DNA of 12,500 nucleotides from Glandiceps talaboti (GCF_964340395.1 NC_135569.1:10679040-10691539); one strand, 5' to 3'; positions 1 to 8,940 are shown, counted from the first letter of the stretch. The notes: generated by a model not told the origin, from the sequence alone. Numbers and translations: made by a program.

Positions 1-71
1 CATACATACATACATACATACATACATACATACATACATACACACACACACACGCACGCACGCACGCACGC

Positions 72-108
<37 letters not shown>

Positions 109-190
109 TACACACATACATACATACATACATACATACATACATACATACATACATACATACGTATACACACACACACACACACACACA
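1..190. repeat. Compound CATA / CA / CACG microsatellite
   Basis: The tract opens with (CATA)n, passes through (CA)n, a short (CACG)n block at about 53-72, more (CA)n and another long (CATA)n, and ends in (CA)n at 169-190. It starts at the window edge, so its true length is unknown. The CA and CACG blocks are strictly alternating purine-pyrimidine and so belong to the sequence class that can adopt Z-DNA. No gene is visible in it. Confidence 0.97.
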
Positions 191-414
191 TTGAATTCAT
201 TCTTGATTGTTCTCTGTGTATTAAAGATAACGAAATCACAGAATTAGTGTCTTCAATGCTCATAGCAAACATACATTATCTGACCATTCCGCAAATTACC
301 AGGTTTAATACAGGGAGCCCTCTCCCGATAGCCTATCACCACTGGAACAGATTAAGGAAATGAAGACCAAAATGAGCATGCGCCAGATAATATGCAGATA
401 ACTACGTATAGTAG
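191..414. other. Unique AT-rich sequence upstream of the putative promoter
   Basis: No coding signal is visible. A small GGGAG/CTCCC inverted repeat lies near 313-326. If the TATA-like box at 415 is a real core promoter, this stretch is its proximal upstream region. Confidence 0.4.
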
Positions 415-422
415 TATATAAT
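415..422 (+). promoter_or_regulatory. Candidate TATA box for a + strand transcript
   Basis: TATATAAT sits 81 bp upstream of a consensus 5' splice site. A transcription start about 30 bp downstream (near 445) would give a first exon of roughly 58 nt, a plausible size for a non-coding first exon. TATA-like strings are common in AT-rich DNA, so support comes only from the spacing to the splice donor. It may serve the GPCR gene at 9248, but that is an inference. Confidence 0.3.
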
Positions 423-444
423 ATGAATGATTACAGTCCAACCG

Positions 445-502
445 AACATCTTGCTTCAGAAGTATTAATACCATCACATTACTTCAATGAAACAAATGCA
501 AG
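445..502 (+). other. Putative 5' leader exon with splice donor at 502/503
   Basis: The exon end reads CAAG|GTAAGT, a full match to the metazoan 5' splice-site consensus, and I noticed no other GTAAGT donor this good in the window. Two in-frame ATGs (487 and 496) lie just before it. Joined to the acceptor at 8975/8976, they open a 56-codon upstream reading frame that ends at TAA 9128-9130, before the GPCR start. The 5' end at about 445 is only an estimate from the TATA-like box. RNA reads spanning 502 to 8976 would prove it. It may instead belong to a different transcript. Confidence 0.35.
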
Positions 503-508
503 GTAAGT

Positions 509-1180
509 TTTATTTATTACAGTATCTTTTACTTCCTCTAAAAGTTTTAAGTTTTACTTTATCTCTGAAAGGCTTTTGTAAACGTATTTTATTTAGTGTT
601 CAAGTTGACATCGTACCTACTATTAAAGTTTAGAACACTGCAATGTGTATAAACATGATATAACGTAAGAAAACAATAGCATTGTGCCTTTGACTGTATA
701 TTTCTTGGTTGGCTTTCTGTCAGTCTGTCTGTCAGTCTGTTTTAGTTTGGCTTATTTGTTTGCATGTTTATTAAATGAAACAATGTGATGATTTATGACT
801 TTTACAAATCAAAATAAGCTGACAGTTTATGATTTCGTGTTGTTATTCTTGAAATAAAACAAGTTAAAACGCACAGCGTTAAAGGAAAATAGCATCAAAT
901 TAAGTTTGTCGAGTTTGCAACTTGGCTCGTTACAATTGCCATGTATAAATTAAGAGGGTTAAATTGATTAACCTGTGCGTAGTATTCTTACATTTTCATG
1001 CTTGTATCATGACTTCAAAAATTGGTGTTCGCACTTGAGACATATTGACACTATAGACATGTTGTTCTGGATCATTTTGCATGGATTTACTTGAAAGGGA
1101 TACATGCCCACGTCTCTGCAATCGAAGGGCAGTCTTTATTGCGAGGATGCTACTAGCTTTGCATTCAAATACAACCATAA
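509..1180. other. AT-rich DNA without recognisable genes
   Basis: No coding potential is apparent. The only local structure is a short degenerate GTCT/GTCA tetranucleotide run at about 716-739. The one long open frame here (minus strand, 996-1178) resembles no family I know and begins where the GATT array starts. Confidence 0.5.
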
Positions 1181-1217
<37 letters not shown>

Positions 1218-1396
1218 GTGAGTGAGTGAGTGAGTGAGTGAGTGAGTGAGTGAGTGAGTGAGTGAGTGAGTGAGTGAGTGAGTGAGTGAGTGAGTGAGTG
1301 AGTGAGTGAGTGAGTGAGTGAGTGAGTGAGTGAGTGAGTGAGTGAGTGAGTGAGTGAGTGAGTGAATGATTAATCAATTGATTGAATGATTGAATT
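1181..1396. repeat. (GATT)8-(GAGT)37 compound tetranucleotide array
   Basis: Eight GATT units (1184-1215) pass in register directly into 37 uninterrupted GAGT units (1216-1363). A degenerate GATT/AATC tail runs to about 1396. The two motifs differ by one T-to-G change, so the GAGT block probably arose from a mutated GATT unit that then expanded by slippage. On the minus strand three units make 12 nt and read as an endless Ser-Leu-Thr-His repeat. This is an artefact of the repeat and not a gene. Confidence 0.97.
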
Positions 1397-1477
1397 TTTG
1401 TGGTGAAAGTAAACTTATTTTTGTGTGTGATATTGATCAATTGACTCATTGATTTTTGTGGTGATATAAAACCGTTT

Positions 1478-1512
1478 TTTCTTTCTTTCCCTGTCTACTT
1501 TTCTTTCTTTCA
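1478..1512. repeat. Short CTTT-rich pyrimidine run
   Basis: The stretch consists of TTTC/CTTT units in two blocks separated by CCTGTCTA. It is short and imperfect, with no sign of function. Confidence 0.5.
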
Positions 1513-1640
1513 GCTGTATATATAATTCTCTAGAGACATTTTGCCCATTCTTCTCCTCTTATCTAAATTAAAACACCCATAATTATCATAATCACAAGAA
1601 GATAGATTACTGCCAAACCTCAGTGACGTGCAAACTGGTA

Positions 1641-1678
1641 TCAATCAATCAATCAATATATCGATCGATCGATTAATC
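1641..1678. repeat. Short (TCAA)4 and (ATCG)n tetranucleotide runs
   Basis: Four TCAA units (1641-1656) are followed by a self-complementary ATATCGATCGATCGAT run. The TCAA block is the reverse complement of the GATT/TTGA block at 1181-1215, so the two could pair across about 430 nt. I regard that as incidental. Confidence 0.8.
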
Positions 1679-1861
1679 AGTTACACGCTCGCTGTTCCCT
1701 GTGGTCTATCAGCTCGCTAACACAGGCTAACACTATCGTTCCAACATGTTGACATTAGCTGTTAGTGGACATCGATGTAATTACATTCAAGGTAGCGCAG
1801 TTTCTCTGAGAGCAAGCTTAAGTTTTTCTTAAGTGATAGCACTTTTAAACTCATTTAGAGT

Positions 1862-2233
1862 TTACACTATCTTGATTACAATGCGGGTGTATCCACATGA
1901 CAAATGTACATTGGCATCTACCACAATATTTAGTTTGTATCTCAGTTTCTTGGGAGGTAGTATTTTGTTAGGGTAACTAACTAGACTAGTTGACAACGAG
2001 TCATTCCCTGTGGCCCTCACCAGATCCATTGCCTTGATCATACTTTCTTCCTTTGATATATGTACAAAATAATTTGTCTTCTGATAAACATGTCTGTAGG
2101 CATGTGGGGAAACACCAATTACAAAATACACAATACAAAAACATTCAGGATAAACGGATATTAGCGATGGAGAAGACGAAAGTTGACAACTGAAGTACGC
2201 TCTGAGCAAGAAAACAAACTTAGCGAACAACAT
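1862..2233 (-). CDS. Hypothetical minus-strand ORF, 123 codons from its first ATG
   Basis: The first ATG is at 2233-2231 and the stop, TAA, is at 1864-1862. The frame is open further upstream to the stop at 2344-2342, 160 codons in all. At the local base composition I would expect well under one such frame in 12.5 kb, so it deserves a look. From the ATG the product starts with a hydrophobic stretch (about residues 1-20), has a second one rich in Val, Ile and Phe (about 28-43), and ends in a more polar region of about 75 residues. I recognise no domain. The start context is weak (T at -3). It sits within the putative GPCR intron on the opposite strand, with a candidate promoter at 2396-2565 on its upstream side. 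It could be a small unknown gene, one exon of a larger gene, a decayed transposon fragment, or chance. Confidence 0.2.
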   Translation of the reverse strand: MLFAKFVFLLRAYFSCQLSSSPSLISVYPECFCIVYFVIGVSPHAYRHVYQKTNYFVHISKEESMIKAMDLVRATGNDSLSTSLVSYPNKILPPKKLRYKLNIVVDANVHLSCGYTRIVIKIV

Positions 2234-2262
2234 ATATAGTAATCCAAGGGTAAATGTATTGC

Positions 2263-2368
2263 GAAGTAAAGTGAAGTGTTGTGAACTGAAGTGTATACTT
2301 TGCAACCTACTGTCATTGTAATTGACATGGTTGAAAAACGATTAAGTGAAGTGTAGTGTGGTGTAACA
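2263..2368. repeat. Degenerate AAGTG/GTGAA pentamer-like sequence in two blocks
   Basis: Two blocks (about 2263-2296 and 2344-2368) are built from loosely repeated AAGTG-type pentamers and share AAGTGAAGTGT. They resemble in period, though not in sequence, the large TGTGN pentamer array at 3144. They look like an eroded short tandem repeat. Confidence 0.4.
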
Positions 2369-2395
2369 TAGAGATGGCACTTGACCTTTCACCTA

Positions 2396-2403
2396 TGACG
2401 TCA
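2396..2403. promoter_or_regulatory. Perfect CRE octamer (proximal copy)
   Basis: TGACGTCA is the palindromic cAMP response element bound by the CREB/ATF bZIP family. It lies 162 bp from a second perfect copy at 2558. It is downstream of the predicted minus-strand start. Presence of the octamer is certain; function is inferred. Confidence 0.45.
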
Positions 2404-2478
2404 CTACTGCATCATCTATTTTACAATACACAAGAGTAAACGCCATCTTCGTGTCTTTTTAACGAGTTTACGCAATAC

Positions 2479-2486
2479 ATTTTATA
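2479..2486 (-). promoter_or_regulatory. Candidate minus-strand TATA box
   Basis: On the minus strand this reads TATAAAAT. It lies about 72 bp downstream (minus-strand sense) of the CRE at 2558-2565, close to the usual CRE-TATA spacing of cAMP-regulated promoters. A start near 2455 would be expected. A YY1-like AAGATGGCG is present at 2449-2441, just after that position. Its ATG opens only a 17-codon frame that stops inside the proximal CRE. Confidence 0.3.
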
Positions 2487-2557
2487 AGGGATATAACATT
2501 CTTTCCAATGTGGGTATTCCTTTTGCACGTTAGGGAGAGTGTTCTCGCAGAAAAGAA

Positions 2558-2565
2558 TGACGTCA
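2558..2565. promoter_or_regulatory. Perfect CRE octamer (distal copy)
   Basis: This is a second exact TGACGTCA, followed by CpG-containing sequence (ACACGTTTTCGTGG) and an XhoI-type CTCGAG. CpG dinucleotides are visibly more frequent here than in the surrounding AT-rich DNA. In minus-strand sense it is about 100 bp upstream of the predicted start at about 2455. Confidence 0.45.
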
Positions 2566-3143
2566 CACGTTTTCGTGGTGTTTCCGTGGCACTCGAGTGA
2601 AATTGCTATGTAAAATCATGACATGACTGTCCAGAACCTGAAGTTTGTGAAAATGCGTTTATTCCCTGGAGTGGCGTTCACCTTTTAAGCCTTCTTTAGG
2701 CGCCAATATACTTTGATGATTCTCTAAATATAATATTGAAGAAACAAGCTTTCAGAAAAGTGCAGAACAACAAACGTTAATGTGGCAGCCCCTGTGGCGC
2801 TCCCATGTAGAGGTACGCTTGTGCAATCACGCTCGCAGACAGACAGAGACGGATCTAATTTCTATAGTTCCGGATCCGCATTTTTTATGTTGTCACGTGC
2901 AGTTGAATATGATTTCATTCAGAGAATTTTATACTGTTTAGGTTTTAGAGGCAATATAATTTTTCTCTCAAAGGAGATCACGACATTTTAGGTTTCAGAA
3001 TGAAAGCGAGGGAAACACAAAATATAAACACGAACCTTGCATACAGCACACTTTGATACTTTCCTAACTTGTTCGAAGCTTTATAGTGTACGGAAAATCA
3101 ATGCTAGATAGTTTTCTTAATTGTTTTATTGTTTCTCATGTTT
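2566..3143. other. Relatively CpG-containing DNA, no clear gene
   Basis: Visible features are scattered CpGs and a CACGTG E-box at about 2895. A + strand open frame at 2782-2991 starts only with GTG, which is not a credible animal start codon. I see no domain or repeat. Confidence 0.4.
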
Positions 3144-3502
3144 TGTTGTGCTGTGCTGTGCTGTGCTGTGCTGTGCTGTGATGTGATGTGTTGTGTTGTG
3201 CTGTGTTGTGTTGTGTTGTGTTGTGCTGTGTTGTGTTGTGCTGTGCTGTGCTGTCTTGTCTTGTCTTGTGGTGTGCTGTGCTGTGTTGTGCTATGCTTTG
3301 GTATGTTGTGTTGTGTTGTTGTGTTGTGTTGTGTTGTGTTGTGTTGTGCTGTGGTATTTTGTGTTGTATTGTGGTGTGTTGTGTTGTGTTGTTGTGTTGT
3401 GTTGTGTTGTGTTGTGTTGTGTTGTGTTGTGTTGTGTTGTGTTGTGCTGTGCTGTGCTGTGCTGTGTCGTGTCGTGTCGTGTCGTGTCGTGTTGTGTTGT
3501 GT
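3144..3502. repeat. TGTGN pentanucleotide minisatellite (about 71 units)
   Basis: The unit is NTGTG, with the first base varying among C, T, A and G. Variants are grouped: a run of six C-type units, two A-type, mostly T-type, a TTGTC cluster at about 3251-3269, and a 3' run of GTGTC units (about 3464-3489). Units shortened to TTG near 3318 and 3390 shift the phase. None of the unit variants can produce a stop in any + frame, and the minus strand is open in one frame. This explains the overlapping Cys/Val/Leu-rich + strand open frames and the Thr/Gln/His/Asn-rich minus frame, none of which is a gene. Confidence 0.95.
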
Positions 3503-4001
3503 AATCAACTGAAACATATTGAACTTAACAATGTTATCCACATTTGCCGCCAAAATGTTTACAAAATGCGAGAATTAGACATGCTTTACCCAAAGAAATG
3601 GGCTATCATTTGGAGTTTAGTTCATCTTAGTTTGTTACCATTACTGTCATTATAGCAAAGTGGTTTTTATTACATTCACTCGTCTCCTTGTACGTATTTT
3701 GGTCATAATGGAGTCCCTTTAGTGGCACATTATCGCCGAAGGCATTGAATCCGACAATGTTACTCTTAGTACCTCATTTAGTTCTAAGTGAAACATACTT
3801 CTACGCTTGTAAAACGTTTAGTTTCATTGAAGAGTTGCTCAGGCAACATAGCGGTAGTACGAAATAAGGACGGCACTGGAAAGTCTTGGAAACGATTACA
3901 CTTTTTAAGGCGAGGACTATCGGGTACGTGTATCTCTGAGAATTGGATGTGTGTGAATGTGTTTTGTATAGTTTACCTATATGCAACATAATGCAGCCTC
4001 G
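3503..4001. other. Unique DNA without recognisable genes
   Basis: Two short open frames cover 3788-3991 on opposite strands. Neither has a recognisable domain or a convincing start, and nothing else stands out. Confidence 0.45.
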
Positions 4002-4114
4002 TATTTATTTATTTATTAATTTATTTATTTTATTTATTTATTTGTGTTTATTTGTGTATTTATTTATTTGTTTGTCTATTTATTATGTGTTTATATATTC
4101 ATTTATTTGTGTTT
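4002..4114. repeat. Imperfect (TTTA)n / TTTG-rich tract
   Basis: The tract consists of ATTT/TTTA units interrupted by GTGTTT and GTCTATT variants. It is a degenerate tetranucleotide repeat typical of AT-rich animal intergenic or intronic DNA. Confidence 0.85.
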
Positions 4115-4177
4115 GAATTCATTGGTTGTCCTTTTCATGAGAGCTGTTGTACAAGTTAATTTTATATTTGCTTGTTT

Positions 4178-4334
4178 TGGCGGTGGTGTTGCTGGTGGTT
4201 CCGGTGGTGGTGGTGGTGGTGGTGGTGGTGGTGGTGGTGGTGGTGGTGGTGGTGGTGGTGACGGTGCTGGCGCTAGTAGTGATTGTGCTGGCGCTAGTGG
4301 TGATTGTGCTGGTGGTGGTTGTGCTGGTGTTGCT
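4178..4334. repeat. (GGT)19 array with flanking 21-bp tandem repeat
   Basis: Nineteen exact GGT units occupy 4203-4259, with looser GGT-like triplets on both sides. Immediately after them a 21-bp unit occurs twice (4264-4284 and 4285-4305, one mismatch), and a shortened third copy starts at 4306. Each unit begins GTGCTGGCGCTAGT. The GG runs separated by single T residues could form two-tier G-quadruplexes. Depending on frame, the array reads as poly-Gly, poly-Val or (minus strand) poly-Thr. I do not think any of these is translated. Confidence 0.93.
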
Positions 4335-5984
4335 CAGTTCATATGTCAACACAGTACCAATTAAAATTAATTTGTAAATCAGCCAATATTTGAAAATTGA
4401 TGAATTTTTTATCATCTTCACATTTTGGCACAAAAATGTATAATCTACCTGTACCTACGAAATGTATGAATAGTATACTTTATAATAATGTTCACAACAA
4501 ATTTCGCGATCTGATGTGAAAACCGATTCTCAGTCTATCTCCTTCGTATTTTAGTAACATGTTCGAAGATAAATTCAACTTTTATATTGATGGAATTAAG
4601 ATTGAAACTTCATTGTTTCAAGTGAATAGTTCCATATAAAGTGCAAAAATTGTCCTTAATTAATTAAAATGTGGAATGCTGTGTAAATATCTAAAACCAA
4701 TTATCACATACAGAGATATACGTAACTACTGAATCTGGTAGTCAACTTTAAGTAATGAGTATTTTGAATAATTGACCTGACATCTAAGGTTTATAAATAC
4801 TGATTAAAGGCTTACTGCATTTCGCTTCTCTAATGTCCAATGGGTAAACAGTTCCATTCAGGAATTGTCCTTACCACAAAAGAATATCGGTATGAATTTT
4901 ATTGTTTACAGAATGCTGATATCAGGACTTTTTCTGGACAGGCATGCGACTGGTTGTGGAAGGTTTCATTTGTCGACAGTAACTGTTTTATATGAAATTG
5001 TGTACATGACTGTCAATCTGGCTATATGCAGTCGAGGAAAATAAAGAGTTACCTATGGGGCCTTGTCACTACGAGTCGATAGACAACACCATGAGGATGT
5101 AGCTCTACGTTCTTCAAATGATTTCTATTCCAGTTCTCACTAATACTAAATTATTCACCTTCCCCATACCCGTGTACCTATAACTCTGTCAAATGTACAC
5201 TTATAGAATCACGATTTATAACACTGGGATTGCATTAATCAATCAAATGAAAGTATAGTCAATGTTGGAATACAAGGCAGCAGTAAACCCTTCGAGTGAC
5301 ATTAGATTTATACACAAACAACAACATTGTCTCTAAATCTTCTCTTGGTGCCAACAAATGTAATCCAAGAGTGGAAAAGAGTTGATAAACGTTGGCATTG
5401 AGTAATGTAAGAAAGCACTTGAACAGTACCGATGATGGTGACAATGTGCTGTCACCTGTGTTATCTAGTACACTTCGAAGGTTACATCTCACTTCTCATG
5501 AATTAAAACAGATTCATCGGTGTGGCAAATGTATAAACCCCCCCCCCCTTGAATATCTTCCGTCATGAAAGAAAGGCTCTGTATAGTGAACAAGTGTCAC
5601 CGCCGCCATGACTGTAGATGACGTCGTCAGTCCAGACACATGTTTATTCTTGCCAGAGAGGACACTGTACCGCAAAATATTAAAGGGTGGGCCAAAATTT
5701 AAAAACAAAATATGTAAAAAAAAAAATTAGAAAAGACAAACGGAATAAGGTCACCCTTATCTAATATCGGTCAAAATAGAGCATACCAGAACAGCCTATT
5801 TCCTATTTTATGGTTGACTATAATTATCTTAGCTGTTAGAACGATATTTTCATACATGGAGAAATTATCAATAAATCCAAACAGATTTAATAATCACAGC
5901 ACACAAATATGTACGTAATACATTAATACTATGTTGACAAATTGAACCTACGGCTTGGGGTTTTTAAATCTTATATCACGGCTA
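4335..5984. other. Gene-free AT-rich DNA
   Basis: No exon, RNA gene or mobile-element domain is recognisable. An 11-C run lies at 5538-5548, and a CRE-like TGACGTCG at about 5619-5626. The minus-strand open frames at 5259-5492 (GTG start) and 5514-5708 resemble nothing I know. Confidence 0.45.
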
Positions 5985-6154
5985 CTATTCAAAACTATAG
6001 TTTGAATAGATTTCAATAGATCGAGGCATGCCTATTGATACCAAGTCAGACATGTACATAGTTACGATTCCTACATTTGAAGTTTGCGGCGTTACACTTT
6101 TCATATACTAAAAACTTCAACAAGAAGATGAAAATGTCGTTTGAATAGATTTCA
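5985..6154. repeat. Near-perfect 25-nt palindrome plus 16-bp direct repeat
   Basis: Positions 5985-6009 form a palindrome centred on AACTATAGTT, with flanks CTATTCA and TGAATAG and one unpaired A. Its right half begins the 16-mer GTTTGAATAGATTTCA at 6000-6015, which recurs exactly at 6139-6154. A separate AGGCATGCCT palindrome lies at about 6025-6034. This may be a decayed small element or simply local duplication. Confidence 0.55.
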
Positions 6155-7099
6155 TAGACTTAGTATCTTGAATTCGTTCTCCTGTCCACATCATCCAGGT
6201 TCCTACAATGTTGTATGTACACGGATATAAATTACTCCAGTTCTAGGCTACCCTGCTTTGTCGTATATCTACTGCTTTGAGCAACAAAGATGAAGGGATA
6301 ATAGCTTCCAGATCGGTCTATGCCACACTTACTCTACTGGGATAAATCCTTATAGTAACATAACACCTAGAGGTGACATCTTTAGCTTAATAAGTGATGG
6401 GATAGAAAACATTTATGAGACATTTTTGAATACTTTTTCTGTAAAAGGGGGACAGTTTGTATTCCCAATCCTTGGATCGTGAATCTTATCAACTTCTTGT
6501 AGGGTCTATGGTGTACTGTCTTGCAAAGTAATTTGAATATTAACCCTATTGCACACCCGCTTGTCTCCTGAGCCTTATATCCCATTTCACCGAGGAAAGG
6601 AATCTGGAAACACTAAATTATAATCCTGTCCAATGATACAGTTATTGTTAAGGGTGGAGAATTTTCGGCAAAAAATTCAATTAATGATACAATTTATCAA
6701 TGAAGATGAGTCATCCTTATTGAAGTTAAATATATTGTTGTATAGAATTGTGGTATATTTTCCGTAGTTGTGGAAAAAACGGGTTAAAATGTCTAGAGTT
6801 GGACATGTCACCCACATAGAAAGTTGTTCATCTTCTACGATTATATACACACGCATGGTAACATATGTGTTTGTACAGTTTCCTCAATATCAGCATTTAT
6901 TGTCAGTTGTATTGGTCTTACGATCTCTCATGATAACTCACTTTGAGATAAGATGAGCATAAAACATTAATGGATCAGCAGGTAGGGTGATCAAATTTGC
7001 ATGAGTTAGCAGAGTATATATGAGTGGGCATTTCTTGGAGCTAATTTAGAGAAAGGTTGGTTATGATCTTAAGAAAGTAATCTTTGCGAACCTTACAGC
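6155..7099. other. Gene-free AT-rich DNA
   Basis: Only short, family-less open frames are present (for example 6382-6585 minus and 6768-6956 plus). I see no repeat, splice-site pair or RNA structure worth calling. Confidence 0.45.
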
Positions 7100-7103
7100 T
7101 TTG

Positions 7104-7166
7104 TATACTGCGGCAGGATTTGAAACTGCTACCTTCGAAAAGAGTCGTTTTTTAGGCCAGAAGGTA
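7104..7166 (-). pseudogene. tRNA-like relic (tRNA pseudogene or tRNA-derived SINE head)
   Basis: Read on the minus strand, 7126-7116 is GTTTCAAATCC, matching the pol III B box (GGTTCRANTCC) at 10 of 11 positions. Its T-arm folds as GCAGT-TTCAAAT-CCTGC, with four of five pairs and a normal 7-nt loop. An A-box-like TGGCCTAA begins at 7159, 33 nt upstream of the B box. A tRNA normally has about 44 nt, so roughly ten bases of the D or anticodon region are missing. Only three of the seven acceptor-stem pairs form as Watson-Crick pairs. The anticodon arm is not recognisable, so it is not a working tRNA. A SINE body would extend toward lower coordinates; I see no clear poly-A or other tail there. 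Confidence 0.4.
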
Positions 7167-7169
7167 TTC

Positions 7170-8137
<968 letters not shown>

Positions 8138-8192
8138 CTCGGTGAGTATCAATCTGCTAAGACAGTGCCCTATACCGCAGTGGCAGAGCGTA

Positions 8193-8293
8193 ATAGTTTT
8201 GGTAGTACTGGAACTCTGAGTTGTCTGATGATCGCACTATGCGTGAAACTCCGAGTTACAACCAAGAAAGAGTTCCAGTACTACCAAAACTAT
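8193..8293. repeat. Perfect 25-bp inverted repeat (foldback), 51-bp spacer
   Basis: The left arm 8193-8217 is exactly complementary to the right arm 8269-8293. The spacer folds further: GTTGT (8220-8224) pairs with ACAAC (8258-8262), and CGCA (8233-8236) pairs with TGCG (8240-8243) around a 3-nt loop. The transcript would be a long imperfect hairpin of about 101 nt. Candidates are a very short foldback or MITE-like element, a pre-miRNA or small-RNA hairpin, or a local inverted duplication. The zero-mismatch arms argue that it is young. A + strand open frame (8165-8473) runs through it and is not credible as a gene. Confidence 0.9.
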
Positions 8294-8302
8294 ATATATA
8301 TA
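8291..8302. repeat. Short (TA)6 run bordering the foldback
   Basis: Six TA units directly follow the right arm of the inverted repeat. Together with the (TA)50 array ending at 8136 they bracket a 154-bp non-TA segment, as if something had been inserted into a longer TA array. Confidence 0.7.
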
Positions 8303-8940
8303 GTCCTGGCAGGGCCGCAAAATCTATTCGGTGATATGCGAATGACATTATCCGAGCTTGGTGATGACGCAAAGGGACATTTTTTTGTATTCGTGATATG
8401 TCATTATTTTTTCGTTATCAACAAAATGAACGTTTTGATTCTCAAAGGTCGACGTACAACATTGCTGCAATAAAGGCAGATTCCAAGCCCTAGGGGATAT
8501 GCGAAAAACGAAGCAAACACACGTTGAAAAGCATTCATTACTAGTATGTGGATATGGTTTCCCAATTTCGTGTTTATATCAAATTTCACGAGAATCGATG
8601 TATTCCAAAATCAAAGGATAAAATCCAAAATTTAATAAATTTCAGCAGATCACTCACTTGTGAAACGACGGGGTTCATGTCAACGATATTAACTTACTTC
8701 AATTATGTGCAAGGTTCTTTGCCTACCGCCATTTTGAATTTGTTGAAATTAAAGACCACAATGTAACTAAGTATTAATTGTTTTCTTGTGTTATCCCCGG
8801 ATGTACTTTTATATGTATTTTTTACTATATTTTATTGCGAAGTGAATCAAAATCTGAAGATGTCGACAAAAAAGTGATGAAAAATATGCATGTCATGTAG
8901 ATGAGGAATACCTGTCAAACTTATCAAAATTTATAAATTC
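8303..8940. other. Unique DNA upstream of the receptor exon
   Basis: No recognisable exon is present. A + strand open frame of 72 codons at 8548-8766 starts with ATG GAT ATG (near 8548) but has no known domain. A/T-rich DNA follows up to the splice acceptor. Confidence 0.45.

Noticed and set aside
1165-1449. Minus-strand Ser-Leu-Thr-His repeat protein
   Set aside because: It is a translation of the GAGT tetranucleotide array; the ends are tandem-repeat borders and not protein domains.
2782-2991. + strand 69-codon frame with an apparently good Met-Ala-Ala start
   Set aside because: The initial codon is GTG, which is not a normal animal start, and no domain is visible.
3129-3655. Three overlapping + strand Cys/Val/Leu-rich open frames and a minus-strand Thr/Gln/His-rich frame
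   Set aside because: All are produced by the stop-free NTGTG pentamer array. There is no non-repetitive coding sequence around them.
4044-4433. Poly-Gly, poly-Val and poly-Thr frames over the GGT array
   Set aside because: Three mutually incompatible frames cover the same triplet repeat, with no domain outside it.
5259-5708. Two minus-strand open frames (77 and 64 codons)
   Set aside because: The first begins with GTG, and neither has a recognisable domain or flanking splice signals; lengths are within chance expectation.
8178-8190. A-box-like TGGCAGAGCG suggesting a tRNA gene on the + strand
   Set aside because: No B box follows at tRNA distance and no cloverleaf forms; the downstream sequence is the foldback.
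8165-8473. + strand open frame of 102 codons
   Set aside because: It runs through both arms of the perfect inverted repeat and the TA run, has no credible ATG context and no domain.
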